DNA of 64,000 nucleotides from Thermosphaera aggregans DSM 11486 (GTDB lineage Archaea > Thermoproteota > Thermoprotei_A > Sulfolobales > Desulfurococcaceae), in assembly GCF_000092185.1 (NCBI RefSeq), contig NC_014160.1:248001-312000 (forward strand), written 5' to 3'. A model generated the notes under the pieces. That model saw only the letters and a list, made by a program, of their open reading frames with translations. It did not search any database and had not been told where the DNA came from. Numbering within the stretch: the first letter of the stretch is position 1; every line of letters starts with the position of its first letter. The translations under genes were made by a program, and so were the position numbers. Shown piece after piece: positions 25,564 through 33,837 of the stretch.

Positions 25564-26799
25564 CTACCAGCCCAGGAACATTTTTGAGGACAATTCCATT
25601 GCTTTCAAAGCTGGCAATTCCTCGCCTGAGAGGAACAGTAGCAACGCGTTCCCGCCGGTGGAGACGTGGATCCTGTTATTCAACCTGTTCTCATCAACCA
25701 TTGAGCCCAAATGTCCCCCCGCTATCAGAGTGAAAGCGTTACTCTTGTAGACTGACTCCAGTAGGTTTAGCGTTCCAGTTCTGAATTCTTCCTCTTCAAT
25801 GACTCCGGCCGGCCCCCTCATCACAATTACCTTTGCATCCTTCAACAAATCTCCATATATCTTGACAGTGTTGTTTCCAATGTCTTTAATTACTCCACGT
25901 ATTTCCCCAACATACACGTTTCTTACTTCACCGTTTATCTTAGCCTTGAAATCTATCGGTGTTTCAATTGGTGCGCCTCTCATCAGTATGTAGCGTGCTC
26001 TCGGAATAAGTGGCAGTAACCCTTTTTCCTCAAGCACCTTCATATTTTCAACGCCGATATCGATTCCCTTCGCCACTAGGAATAGATGAGCCAGTAAACC
26101 TGTTGCGAGGATCCTGTCCGCCAACTTGTTCCTCATTAAGTTTTCAATAACGCGCAGTAGCTCGCGGACTTTCGAACCCCCTAGCACATATATTCGAGGG
26201 GATTCGAACGAGTTTAGTATTCTGGTGATCGCTTGGATTTCCTTCTCAAATACTGGGCCAATACAGCTTGGAAGGGATAATGGGAAACCAACTATACTGG
26301 GTTGGCTCCTGTGGGCTGTTGCAAAAGCATCATTTACGTACACATCTACGTTGCTCGAAAGTTTTTTCACGAGCATTGTTAAAGCTTGCTTCTCAGGTGA
26401 AGCCTCAATTATCTCTTCGGAAAGTAATCTTAGATTTTCTAAGAGAAGGATTTCACTGGGTTTAAGATTCCTGATCTCTTCCCTTGCCTTCGGGCCAATT
26501 ATATCGTCCACGAATTTAACAGTAACTCCAGTGTACTTGGAGAGCAGTTCAGCGTGTTTCTCAAGACTTGTGAAATCTCCCTCTCCAGGGCGCCCTTGAT
26601 GCGAGATTAGCACCAGTGCTGGGTTATAATCTTTCATCATTTCCTTAATATATTTCCCATGAACACTTATTCTCCTATCATCCAATATTTCCCCGGTTTC
26701 CGGGTCTATTGGTGAGTTGATATCGATTCTTACTAACACTTTTTTCTCCCTGATGTCTAGGTCTCTAATAGTGGGTAGTTTTGGTATATTTATCGACAC
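25564..26799 (-). CDS. pgk: Phosphoglycerate kinase
   Basis: Phosphoglycerate kinase transfers phosphate between 1,3-bisphosphoglycerate and ADP. Conserved parts are KVLVRIDINSPID with SDDRRI-like DDRRISVHG, LISHQGRPGEGDFTSL, LLLENLRLLSEE, VNDAFATAHRSQPSIVGFP and the C-terminal nucleotide loop TLIAGGHLGSMV...HVSTGGNALLLFLSGE-LPAL. It has 411 residues with a GTG start. The gene is transcribed ahead of gap with a three-base gap. The upstream 136-base spacer is very AT-rich and holds TATA-like sequence (TATAGTATATTT on the minus strand). Confidence 0.97.
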   Translation of the reverse strand: MSINIPKLPTIRDLDIREKKVLVRIDINSPIDPETGEILDDRRISVHGKYIKEMMKDYNPALVLISHQGRPGEGDFTSLEKHAELLSKYTGVTVKFVDDIIGPKAREEIRNLKPSEILLLENLRLLSEEIIEASPEKQALTMLVKKLSSNVDVYVNDAFATAHRSQPSIVGFPLSLPSCIGPVFEKEIQAITRILNSFESPRIYVLGGSKVRELLRVIENLMRNKLADRILATGLLAHLFLVAKGIDIGVENMKVLEEKGLLPLIPRARYILMRGAPIETPIDFKAKINGEVRNVYVGEIRGVIKDIGNNTVKIYGDLLKDAKVIVMRGPAGVIEEEEFRTGTLNLLESVYKSNAFTLIAGGHLGSMVDENRLNNRIHVSTGGNALLLFLSGEELPALKAMELSSKMFLGW

Positions 26800-26935
26800 A
26801 AATATACACCAAAATATACTATAAGTGGCCGGGGTTATAAGTTTCCATGGAAGTCTTTAATTAAACATTTTAATAAGTTCAATGACGATTTTTTCATCAA
26901 AATTTAAATAAGTATATAAAAATAAAAAAGGTAGA

Positions 26936-28156
26936 TTATTCTTCGAAATGAATAGCTCTGGTTGGACAAACTGAGGTGCACAGACCGCATCCATAACACT
27001 TCGTCCTATCCACCACGGCGAGTCTCTTACCGCCCCCGGATTCTTCAACATGGACTGCGTCGTAATCGCAGACTTGTTGACAGAACCCGCAACCAATGCA
27101 TTTTTTCTCGTCAACTAGTGGGGGCTTCGCCCAAACCCTTCTCGGCTCCGGTTTCAAATACTTCAGTGCTAACCCCTTGACATCTAAAATGCTTGAGTAC
27201 CCGTGTTTCTCCAGCCAGGTTACCGTTTCATTCAAGATTCTCTGGAAGACGCTGAATCCTTCAACCAATGCTGCCGTACATATTTGGACGGCTGAAGCCC
27301 CAGCCATGAAGTACTCTATTACATCAACCCCCCTAGTAATCCCTCCGACTCCTATAATTGGAAGCTTAGTACTCCTCGCCGCCTCCGCGACCACGGCCAG
27401 TGAAATCGGTTTCAGGGCTGGGCCGCTCATCCATCCATATCCATAAGGTCCTCCGACTATCGGCATACCGGTTTCAACATCTATGTTCAGCGCAGGGCCA
27501 ATGGTGTTAGTGGCTACGATACCGTCGACGCGGACTTTTTCAAGATCTTTCACCAGGTCTGGAATATTAGGAGTGAATGGGCTGAGTTTTGCGAAGATGG
27601 GGATTGACACTGATTCTCTAAGGGCCTTGGCAGCCTCTACTACGGGACGGTAGTCTTTTCCAATATAGTGAGTGGAAAATTCGATTGCGTCTGCGCCCGC
27701 CTTCTCTACCTTGGGACCCAGTAATGCTAGCTCTTCAGGCTTGTATCCAATGCTCACGAAGAAGGCTACTCCCCGCTCTCTGCAATAGTTTTTAACGTTT
27801 GGATACTCGCGCTCCAAGTAGTGTTCAGCAGGGATATCACTCCACAGCTCAGCGTTCAGGAAGGCATGTATAAACCTGTGGTTTCCAGCATCTACCGGGG
27901 TTATCCTGACATCTCCTGGTTTCAAGGTTTTCAAATAGTAAAACCTTCCCATCCCCCTGTCTACTACTGCCATGCTCGGCCTTGGGACGATGGCGGGTTT
28001 GACGCTAATAGTCTTTGCAACAACTCCTCCTACCCCGTTGTCAATCAACAGTTTCATTGTTTCAGCGTCACGGGATATTGGGCATGCAGCATTCATGATA
28101 GGGTTTTTCATTTTTATACCAGCTATTTCTATAGATAGATCTACCACACGTTTCAC
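26936..28156 (-). CDS. PreA-like dihydropyrimidine/dihydroorotate dehydrogenase-fold flavoprotein with two Fe-S motifs
   Basis: Residues 1-320 form an FMN TIM barrel of the dihydroorotate/dihydropyrimidine dehydrogenase type (MKNPIMNAACPISRD; GVVAKTISVKP; GVGGITRGVDVIEYFMAGASAVQICTA). The end carries two 4Fe-4S motifs, CIGCGFCQQVC and CYGCGLCTSVCP, as in PreA, the NAD-dependent dihydropyrimidine dehydrogenase subunit. The catalytic-loop position, Cys in DPD and class 1B DHODs, here reads EFSTHYIG with no Cys, so the substrate may differ. No PreT partner gene is visible. GTG at 28156 is taken as the start. The GTG at 28147 after GGGTGA is an alternative. Confidence 0.85.
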   Translation of the reverse strand: MKRVVDLSIEIAGIKMKNPIMNAACPISRDAETMKLLIDNGVGGVVAKTISVKPAIVPRPSMAVVDRGMGRFYYLKTLKPGDVRITPVDAGNHRFIHAFLNAELWSDIPAEHYLEREYPNVKNYCRERGVAFFVSIGYKPEELALLGPKVEKAGADAIEFSTHYIGKDYRPVVEAAKALRESVSIPIFAKLSPFTPNIPDLVKDLEKVRVDGIVATNTIGPALNIDVETGMPIVGGPYGYGWMSGPALKPISLAVVAEAARSTKLPIIGVGGITRGVDVIEYFMAGASAVQICTAALVEGFSVFQRILNETVTWLEKHGYSSILDVKGLALKYLKPEPRRVWAKPPLVDEKKCIGCGFCQQVCDYDAVHVEESGGGKRLAVVDRTKCYGCGLCTSVCPTRAIHFEE

Positions 28157-28281
28157 CCACTGTACCGATTAATTGTTAATTACTCAAGTAAAAAAGTTTT
28201 ATCAACACTGATTAGCATTCAAGGGTGAGATAGCCTAATGAAAAACAATGCGGTAATTGTATAAGTATGGATTTAAAAAAC

Positions 28282-28467
28282 TTATCCACATAATGGGTAG
28301 TCTTCGGGAACCTTCGCTCTGAAAAACGTACCGGTTTCAGGGTCCTGGAATAAACCTACTTTAACACCTTTCTTACCGCGAGGATTTAACTGCCAAACCT
28401 TCTTCGGGATTAATTCCAGTTCTTTTCCAGTCGCTGTTTTCACCTTAACTGGCTTGTCGCAAGGCAT
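28282..28467 (-). CDS. creN7: Chromatin protein Cren7
   Basis: This is the small crenarchaeal chromatin protein that binds and bends double-stranded DNA. At 61 residues it matches the family nearly end to end: KPVKVKTATGKELELIPKKVW, then PRGKKGVKVGLFQDPETGTFFRAKVPEDYP. The SH3-like fold with a hydrophobic wedge on the DNA face is known for the family. Unusual for the family as I recall it are the Cys residues at position 3 and near the end (YPLCG), which could be redox-sensitive or structural. A strong GAGGTGG ribosome binding site precedes the ATG. Confidence 0.96.
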   Translation of the reverse strand: MPCDKPVKVKTATGKELELIPKKVWQLNPRGKKGVKVGLFQDPETGTFFRAKVPEDYPLCG

Positions 28468-28472
28468 ATTTC

Positions 28473-28510
28473 CACCTCACCAATTATTTAGACTGTTAAA
28501 GCTTTTATAA
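28473..28510 (-). promoter_or_regulatory. Cren7 promoter and ribosome binding site
   Basis: On the minus strand, TTATAAAAG at about 28502-28510 forms a TATA-like box. A strong GGTGAGGTGG ribosome binding site spans 28472-28481, just before the ATG at 28467. The box-to-leader distance of about 25 bases fits an archaeal promoter with a short leader, consistent with high expression of an abundant chromatin protein. Confidence 0.5.
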
Positions 28511-28559
28511 CTTTACGTTTTAGGATATGAAAAAATATCATAACTTTTAACAAACTCTT

Positions 28560-28619
28560 CAACAAAAATAATTTATTTAAAAAGGAGAGGGGATTTTCGT
28601 GATCCTTAACAGCGAAAAT
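28560..28619 (-). terminator. Hairpin plus T-rich tail after SsnA-like gene
   Basis: On the minus strand, past the SsnA-like stop, the arms CGAAAAT (28613-28619) and ATTTTCG (28593-28599) form a seven-base inverted repeat around a 13-base loop. It is followed by a T-rich run (about 28560-28586). T-rich tracts are the main archaeal termination signal; the hairpin may be incidental. Confidence 0.4.
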
Positions 28620-28633
28620 ATTTTGTATTAATA

Positions 28634-30070
28634 TCAAGGCTTTTCTAGAACATCTAACTGGTATTCTCCTTTATCGAGGAGCTTATCCCATAGTTTCTCA
28701 ACGACCTTGTGAACGTAATCGATTGATTTCTCCTCGTCGATGTTTAAGATAACCCTGTCCTTCATTACTAGCTTTCCATTAACAATAACGGTTTTCACAT
28801 CTCTACTATTCACAGTATTGATTAGGTGTCCATATACTGTTTTAGAGTTAACCGGCGTTGATGGAAGTTCAGGTTTTATCAAAATAATATCAGCTTTCTT
28901 ACCAGCCTCTATACTTCCCAGCTCCTTCCAAACCTTGAACATTCTGGCTACATTTACTGTGGACATTTCGAGTATTTGAAGAGGTGTCATGACCCTGGGA
29001 TCTCTTCTCCAAACTTTATGTATGAGATATGTTGCGCGCATATTTTCGAAGTGGTCGAAGATGTATCCATCATTGCCGATTCCAACGTTAATGCCATGCT
29101 CTATCATCTCCGGTATCTTGGCAACACCTACCGCGTTCAGCATATTGCTCATAGCGTTATGGGCAACATGTGCTCCTGTTTTTCTAATGATCTTGATTTC
29201 ATCATCGGTCGCATTGACTACGTGCACTAGTATGACATCGTCTCTTAGAAATCCGAGTTTCTCCATTCTCTCAATAGGGCGTACGCCATACCGCTCAATA
29301 TTATGGTAGACGTCTACTAAGCCTTCTTCAGCATGAATTGACAGCAAGGCATGGTATTTGTCAGCCAGCTCTCTCGCCCTTACGAATAGATCGTTTGAGA
29401 CCGTGAAGCTGGCGTGTAAATAAATCGCGCCCTTAACCAGTTTTGCCTCATCCATATTATTCTTCCGTATGAAGCGTTCATTCTCCTTAAGGCCCTCTAC
29501 ACCCTCTTGTAAGCTACGTCTCTGTGTTGCCTCAAAGCTTAAGTAACCCCTTAACCCTACCTCGTTAACGGCTTTTTCAATGTAATCGAGAACACCGTTT
29601 ATAGCATTTGGTGCGCTAATATTATCGAAAAAGAAGGTAACCCCGGATTTAACAAACTCTATTGAACCCATCAATGCTGAAGCATATGCTTCTTCATGAG
29701 ACAATAATACGTCGAGGGCCCACCAAATCCTTTGCAGGTTTTGCTGAAAATCTGTAGGGGGGTCTATTTTCATGAACCAAGGGCTACCTGTTAGTAGGAG
29801 ACCGTAGAAGTGGGTGTGAGCGCACATTAACCCGGGTAATACTATATGGTTTCTCGCATCAATCATTTCCTCGGCCACGTATTTCTCCTTTCCATCTCCA
29901 ATACCTACATCTATGATCCTATCTCCGGAAATGGCTACATACCCGTTTTCAACTACTCTTCGGTCCTCGCTCATTGTAACTATTAATCCATTGGATACTA
30001 GAATGTCAACCTTGTCCCTCAAGAAACCCACCTTCGCTTCTAATATTTCAATTCCACGGTATTTAAGCAT
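28634..30070 (-). CDS. SsnA-like amidohydrolase (putative aminohydrolase)
   Basis: This is a metal-dependent amidohydrolase of the cytosine/guanine deaminase-chlorohydrolase group. The HxH motif is LMCAHTHFYG, with further ligands expected in LSIHAEEG, AHNAMSNML and GIGNDGY. The segments LQRIWWALDVLLSHEEAYASALMGS and FFFDNISAPNAINGVLDYI strongly resemble SsnA as I remember it, a protein of the E. coli purine-catabolism locus. It has 478 residues with a short N-terminal extension. Its ATG overlaps the end of the EamA permease gene by eight bases, so the permease probably imports or exports its substrate or product. Confidence 0.85.
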   Translation of the reverse strand: MLKYRGIEILEAKVGFLRDKVDILVSNGLIVTMSEDRRVVENGYVAISGDRIIDVGIGDGKEKYVAEEMIDARNHIVLPGLMCAHTHFYGLLLTGSPWFMKIDPPTDFQQNLQRIWWALDVLLSHEEAYASALMGSIEFVKSGVTFFFDNISAPNAINGVLDYIEKAVNEVGLRGYLSFEATQRRSLQEGVEGLKENERFIRKNNMDEAKLVKGAIYLHASFTVSNDLFVRARELADKYHALLSIHAEEGLVDVYHNIERYGVRPIERMEKLGFLRDDVILVHVVNATDDEIKIIRKTGAHVAHNAMSNMLNAVGVAKIPEMIEHGINVGIGNDGYIFDHFENMRATYLIHKVWRRDPRVMTPLQILEMSTVNVARMFKVWKELGSIEAGKKADIILIKPELPSTPVNSKTVYGHLINTVNSRDVKTVIVNGKLVMKDRVILNIDEEKSIDYVHKVVEKLWDKLLDKGEYQLDVLEKP

Positions 30071-30947
30071 GTCGACTTTTATTGTACTCCTTCAACTCCC
30101 CGATCGTTGTAATGTATATGGCTAAGACTATTAAACCCCCTCCCACGAGCTTATATAGCACAAGGTCCTCAAGCCCCATGACTAATGAGAATATTAATGC
30201 GAAAACAGGCTCTAACAAGAAGATTATCGCAGCAGAGCTAGCGGTAACATATTTCTGCCCTTTAACTTGGAAGTACGTGGCTCCAAGCGAGCACGCCACG
30301 GCAAGGTAAGCTATGTATACAATGGCATTCAATGATAGTTCACCCCCATTCTCCACTATGAAAACATATGGAGCTAGAAATAACGTAGGAGTGAACATTC
30401 CGTAAAGATACTCCAACATACTGGAACCACTGTATTTGCTTACCAATATTATTTGAGCAGCCCATGAGATAGAACCCATGAAAACCAAGATCTCGCCCAA
30501 TCCCCCCGAGTTTTGGGGGCTTGTCAAAATATATAGTCCAGATATCGCTAAAACTAGTGAGACAGCGTGAGTTAAACCGTACTTCCTCGCTAGAAATCCT
30601 GCATATAAGTGCACGTGAACAGTGTTCAACCCGGTTATGAAAGCACTTGTTGAAGGCGTTACGTACTGCGTCCCCAACCCCTGTAGAAGAAGTCCAGTAG
30701 TGTATGCAACCCCAGTGTACAATCCTTTAATGAAGCTTTTAGCATCAATTCCTTGCCTAGCGTGTTTAGCCGCGAGCAGTATTGTTAGGATTAGAATAGA
30801 GATGAGACCCCTGTAGAACGTGTATGAAAACCCGGAGACCTCTTCAACGGATAACTTGATGAATGAGAATGAAGTGCCCCATAGTATCGTGGTTAAAACC
30901 AAAAAGAAAATGCCTTTTATTTTCCCCCTCTTGCTGGAATCGGCCAT
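30063..30947 (-). CDS. EamA/DMT-superfamily permease
   Basis: This 294-residue membrane protein has ten hydrophobic segments in two EamA repeats. The N-terminal repeat starts IFFLVLTTILWGTSFSFIKL, and the second begins near LGEILVFMGSISWAAQIILVSKY. Such proteins carry metabolites, often amino acids or nucleobases, in either direction. Its stop overlaps the SsnA-like start by eight bases, and carbamate kinase is 75 bases upstream, which suggests transport for the same pathway. The substrate cannot be read from sequence. Confidence 0.88.
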   Translation of the reverse strand: MADSSKRGKIKGIFFLVLTTILWGTSFSFIKLSVEEVSGFSYTFYRGLISILILTILLAAKHARQGIDAKSFIKGLYTGVAYTTGLLLQGLGTQYVTPSTSAFITGLNTVHVHLYAGFLARKYGLTHAVSLVLAISGLYILTSPQNSGGLGEILVFMGSISWAAQIILVSKYSGSSMLEYLYGMFTPTLFLAPYVFIVENGGELSLNAIVYIAYLAVACSLGATYFQVKGQKYVTASSAAIIFLLEPVFALIFSLVMGLEDLVLYKLVGGGLIVLAIYITTIGELKEYNKSRHA

Positions 30948-31022
30948 GGGCTCACGTCCTAGTTTTTACTTGAGATAGTATTATAGAAGGGAGGAAGATA
31001 TAAAAAGAATGAGATATAAAAA

Positions 31023-31994
31023 CTAACCTGGTACGATCCTGGTTCCGGCACTACCTTTAATGGCCTCGTAAGCTTGGCTCAAGTGCGCTATTATTGCTAA
31101 TTTCCCACCGTTCTGCACGAATCTTACTCCGGCCAGTACTTTCGGGCCCATACTTCCCGGCTTGAAGTGCCCCTCCTTATAATACTTTAATGCCTCGCTA
31201 GCTGTCATCTGGTCTATAGGCTTAGCGTCAGGCTTTCCGTGGTTTAGATATACTTTTTCCACATCTGTAAGAATTAACAGTATATCTGCTCCGACAGCGG
31301 CAGCCATCCTCTCTGCTCCTAGGTCTTTATCGATGACGGCTTCCACGCCGCGCAGTTTTCCATCGTCATCCATGTAGACCGGTATGCCTCCCCCGCCATC
31401 AGCTATTACGATAAACCCATCATTCACTAGTTTCCGTATAGCATCAATCTCTACTTGTTTAACCGGGTCTGGGGATGGCACCACTCTTCTATAACCTCCG
31501 CGTGGATCGGGCTTGAACACCCATCCAAACTCCTTAGCCAGCTTATCGGCTTCCTCTTTTTCATACCAGGGGCCAATGTACTTGGTCGGGTCTTTGAAGG
31601 CTGGGTCATTCTTGTCGACAAGGGTTTGCGTCACGATCGTCACTACGCCTTTAACCAATTTTCCCATGAGGTTCTTCTCTATCAACTTATTGTACAGTGC
31701 TTGTTGCAGGAGATATCCCAGCCATCCCTGGCTCATTGCCCCGGCGATGTCAAGGCTCATTGGTGGAAGGTTTTTCTCCTTTAACCCTGCCATCATCCAT
31801 TCGGCAATTATGCCGACTTGGGGGCCGTTTCCATGAGTCACTACAACGCCGTATCCTTCTCCAATCAATTTTGCGATGAATTCCGCAGAGGTGTACGCGT
31901 TTTTCCAATACTCTTCTACCGTTCCCTTATCGCCCTTACTCTGGAACGCGTTCCCACCTAGAGCTACGACTATAACCTCCTTCTTCGCGTTCAT
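31023..31994 (-). CDS. arcC: Carbamate kinase
   Basis: This enzyme makes ATP from carbamoyl phosphate and ADP (or the reverse). Family motifs are VVALGGNAFQ, VVVTHGNGPQVG, SLDIAGAMSQGWLGYLLQQAL, VIADGGGGIPV and EAVIDKDLGAERMAAAVGAD. The frame opens at 32033, but the ATG at 31994 with GGAAAGGTG six bases upstream removes a non-conserved 13-residue extension, giving 323 residues. Flanking genes encode an EamA permease/SsnA-like pair downstream and, further upstream, a YgeW-like carbamoyltransferase, suggesting ATP production from a carbamoylated compound. Confidence 0.96.
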   Translation of the reverse strand: MNAKKEVIVVALGGNAFQSKGDKGTVEEYWKNAYTSAEFIAKLIGEGYGVVVTHGNGPQVGIIAEWMMAGLKEKNLPPMSLDIAGAMSQGWLGYLLQQALYNKLIEKNLMGKLVKGVVTIVTQTLVDKNDPAFKDPTKYIGPWYEKEEADKLAKEFGWVFKPDPRGGYRRVVPSPDPVKQVEIDAIRKLVNDGFIVIADGGGGIPVYMDDDGKLRGVEAVIDKDLGAERMAAAVGADILLILTDVEKVYLNHGKPDAKPIDQMTASEALKYYKEGHFKPGSMGPKVLAGVRFVQNGGKLAIIAHLSQAYEAIKGSAGTRIVPG

Positions 31995-32040
31995 ATCATG
32001 CACCTTTCCATTTATCAATAAAGAATGAATCATTAAGCTT

Positions 32041-32865
32041 TTAAATCATGAAATCGGGAATCCCTTCAGGAGTGTAGGAAATTTTTGGTTTAAGCCCATG
32101 TTTTCTCAAGACCTCTTTCACATGTGGATATAGAATAACGTATTCCTCGTCGATACAGGATGGAAGAGCTGGATGTATTTTCGAAAACTCTTTCTTTAAT
32201 TGGTTGTAGGATTCGGGGGTTGAAAAACTCAGCATTACTGCAGGATAAACTTCAGTACACGGTTTAAGCCCTGATTCTACGAGGTTTTCAAGACCTTTCA
32301 ATTGAAGTTTAAAAAAGAATGGATCAGCCCCTGTCAAAACATAGAATTCCTCGCCTGAGGTTCCCTTGAAACTAATCCTCACCACTAGGTTTGAGAACTC
32401 GGCAAGGCTTTCAGCATAGCTTGGATCGTGCCCTATGAGTAGCCCGTTTGTTTCAAGAATGAATGTGAATGATGTCTCAGAGAAAAGCTGAATAATCTTT
32501 AAAAGATGATTCTTCGATAATGTCGGCTCCCCTCCGCTCAGCCTTACATACTCGTATTTATTTCTAGCCGCGATTGAGTATATTTTTTGGAAAGCAGACT
32601 CAGCGGACTCAAACCAGCCTCCAGTTGATACGTGACTAAATCTCCAGCTCCAGCAGAAACCACACCTCAAATTACATCCTACTACATCCCCTGTGGCTAT
32701 TCCACCGTACCATTTTCCGCCTCTGAACCTGTAGTATTTTCTCTCTTCTCCTGTAATAGTATATCTGCACACGGCGTTCCTAACGGCCTCTGACAAGGTT
32801 AATGGATTATACCCAGGCATTTTAACCAAGATATAATTATTGAAAACCCTTATTGAATCTTTCAA
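32041..32865 (-). CDS. Radical SAM protein paired with a DNA glycosylase
   Basis: The cluster motif is VGCNLRCGFCWSW near residue 65, followed by the typical GGEP (VRLSGGEPTLS) and a core strand FILETNGLLIG. The C-terminal half is variable. It resembles PflA-like activators in the core but no glycyl-radical partner is nearby. The gene overlaps the HhH-GPD glycosylase gene by 29 bases, so the two are translated together. Whether the enzyme acts on nucleic acid or on another substrate is unknown. The start used is a TTG, and a later ATG (residue 16, MPGYNP) is possible. Confidence 0.85.
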   Translation of the reverse strand: MKDSIRVFNNYILVKMPGYNPLTLSEAVRNAVCRYTITGEERKYYRFRGGKWYGGIATGDVVGCNLRCGFCWSWRFSHVSTGGWFESAESAFQKIYSIAARNKYEYVRLSGGEPTLSKNHLLKIIQLFSETSFTFILETNGLLIGHDPSYAESLAEFSNLVVRISFKGTSGEEFYVLTGADPFFFKLQLKGLENLVESGLKPCTEVYPAVMLSFSTPESYNQLKKEFSKIHPALPSCIDEEYVILYPHVKEVLRKHGLKPKISYTPEGIPDFMI

Positions 32866-33739
32866 TTATCGTGTTTACTAATTTTGGAAGAGCTCTGTAT
32901 TCTCCTATACTCTTTAAAAGAATGCTTTCTAATTTACTCAGCTTTCTCTCAAGCCTGGAAGCTGTGTAGTTTAAAGACTGCACAACCCCATTGTACTTAT
33001 CCAGCAATCTCATTGAAAAACCATACTTGCACTTCAAACAGCGTTCACATTTTAAGCAATTCATTACATTTTGTAGACAATATTTCTTCAAGGGTTCACC
33101 TACTCTAAATCTACTGGATAGTAGTTTGGAGAAATGCCTGTCAACGGGCGCGTATAAAGTATTACCATACCCGTGAAGCATTAGAGCGGAGATAGTTTTG
33201 GGACCTATGTTTGCAACTTTTAATAGGTTTAAAATAGTATTGTCTGACATGTATAGAGATAAATCTATTCCTTTGAGAGAATTTCTAAGTCTTTCCAGCG
33301 AATGAGGAATGTATGAGGAATAAACGTTGGAGATGTTAACCCCCCGCAGTAGATCCCGAGACCATTTAATCGTGTTTCGAAGATAATCCGTGTTTCTCGA
33401 GAGAATGATTACTTCTAAAATATCTCTGGCGTCAAGAGGGCTATACATCAGTGTAACTCTTCCCACAATTTCTTCTCCTAATTCATTAGATAGTCGTTTA
33501 AACAATGCTTTCTTGTTCAATCCTAGGAGAGCGGGAATATGAATTCTTTCCGAGGGGGGAACTAATGATGTATTGCAAATGGTGGAAAGAGAATCCTCGG
33601 TGAAAATACATTTCAAACCTTTTGAAACACCATGTTTCTTAGTGAATATGAATCCGTTAGCTGTTTCCTCTATTTCGAAAAATGGGAGAAGATATGAATA
33701 CATAAGTGTTAAACCATAATGAATTCCATTTATCCTCAT
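32837..33739 (-). CDS. HhH-GPD DNA glycosylase/lyase-like protein with Cys cluster
   Basis: Residues 140-215 hold the helix-hairpin-helix and catalytic Asp pattern of the endonuclease III/OGG superfamily (LLKVANIGPKTISALMLHGYG, then APVDRHFSKLL, Asp in VDRH). It is followed by a Cys run C-x6-C-x2-C-x2-C-x2-C (residues about 226-241), which probably holds a 4Fe-4S cluster but with tighter spacing than Nth's C-x6-C-x2-C-x5-C. The N-terminal 100 residues could be an OGG/AlkA-like domain. The base removed is not predictable. The gene is co-translated with the downstream radical SAM gene. Confidence 0.78.
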   Translation of the reverse strand: MRINGIHYGLTLMYSYLLPFFEIEETANGFIFTKKHGVSKGLKCIFTEDSLSTICNTSLVPPSERIHIPALLGLNKKALFKRLSNELGEEIVGRVTLMYSPLDARDILEVIILSRNTDYLRNTIKWSRDLLRGVNISNVYSSYIPHSLERLRNSLKGIDLSLYMSDNTILNLLKVANIGPKTISALMLHGYGNTLYAPVDRHFSKLLSSRFRVGEPLKKYCLQNVMNCLKCERCLKCKYGFSMRLLDKYNGVVQSLNYTASRLERKLSKLESILLKSIGEYRALPKLVNTIIERFNKGFQ

Positions 33740-33837
33740 TTTTCACCATTGGCTACTCTATTGGTTGATTTATTTTTAGGTGATGAAGGAAGGAATGAGA
33801 TGAATAGAGGAGGAAAAAGAAGGTAGTTATTAAAAGG

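Noticed and set aside
26126-26599. 157-codon open frame antisense to pgk
   Set aside because: It lies wholly inside the clear pgk gene, has a Ser-rich low-complexity translation typical of antisense frames and no ribosome binding site.
28596-28634. Ten-codon ORF after GGAGAGGGG in the Cren7/SsnA spacer
   Set aside because: It is too short to support, lies inside the terminator-like region and has no known counterpart.
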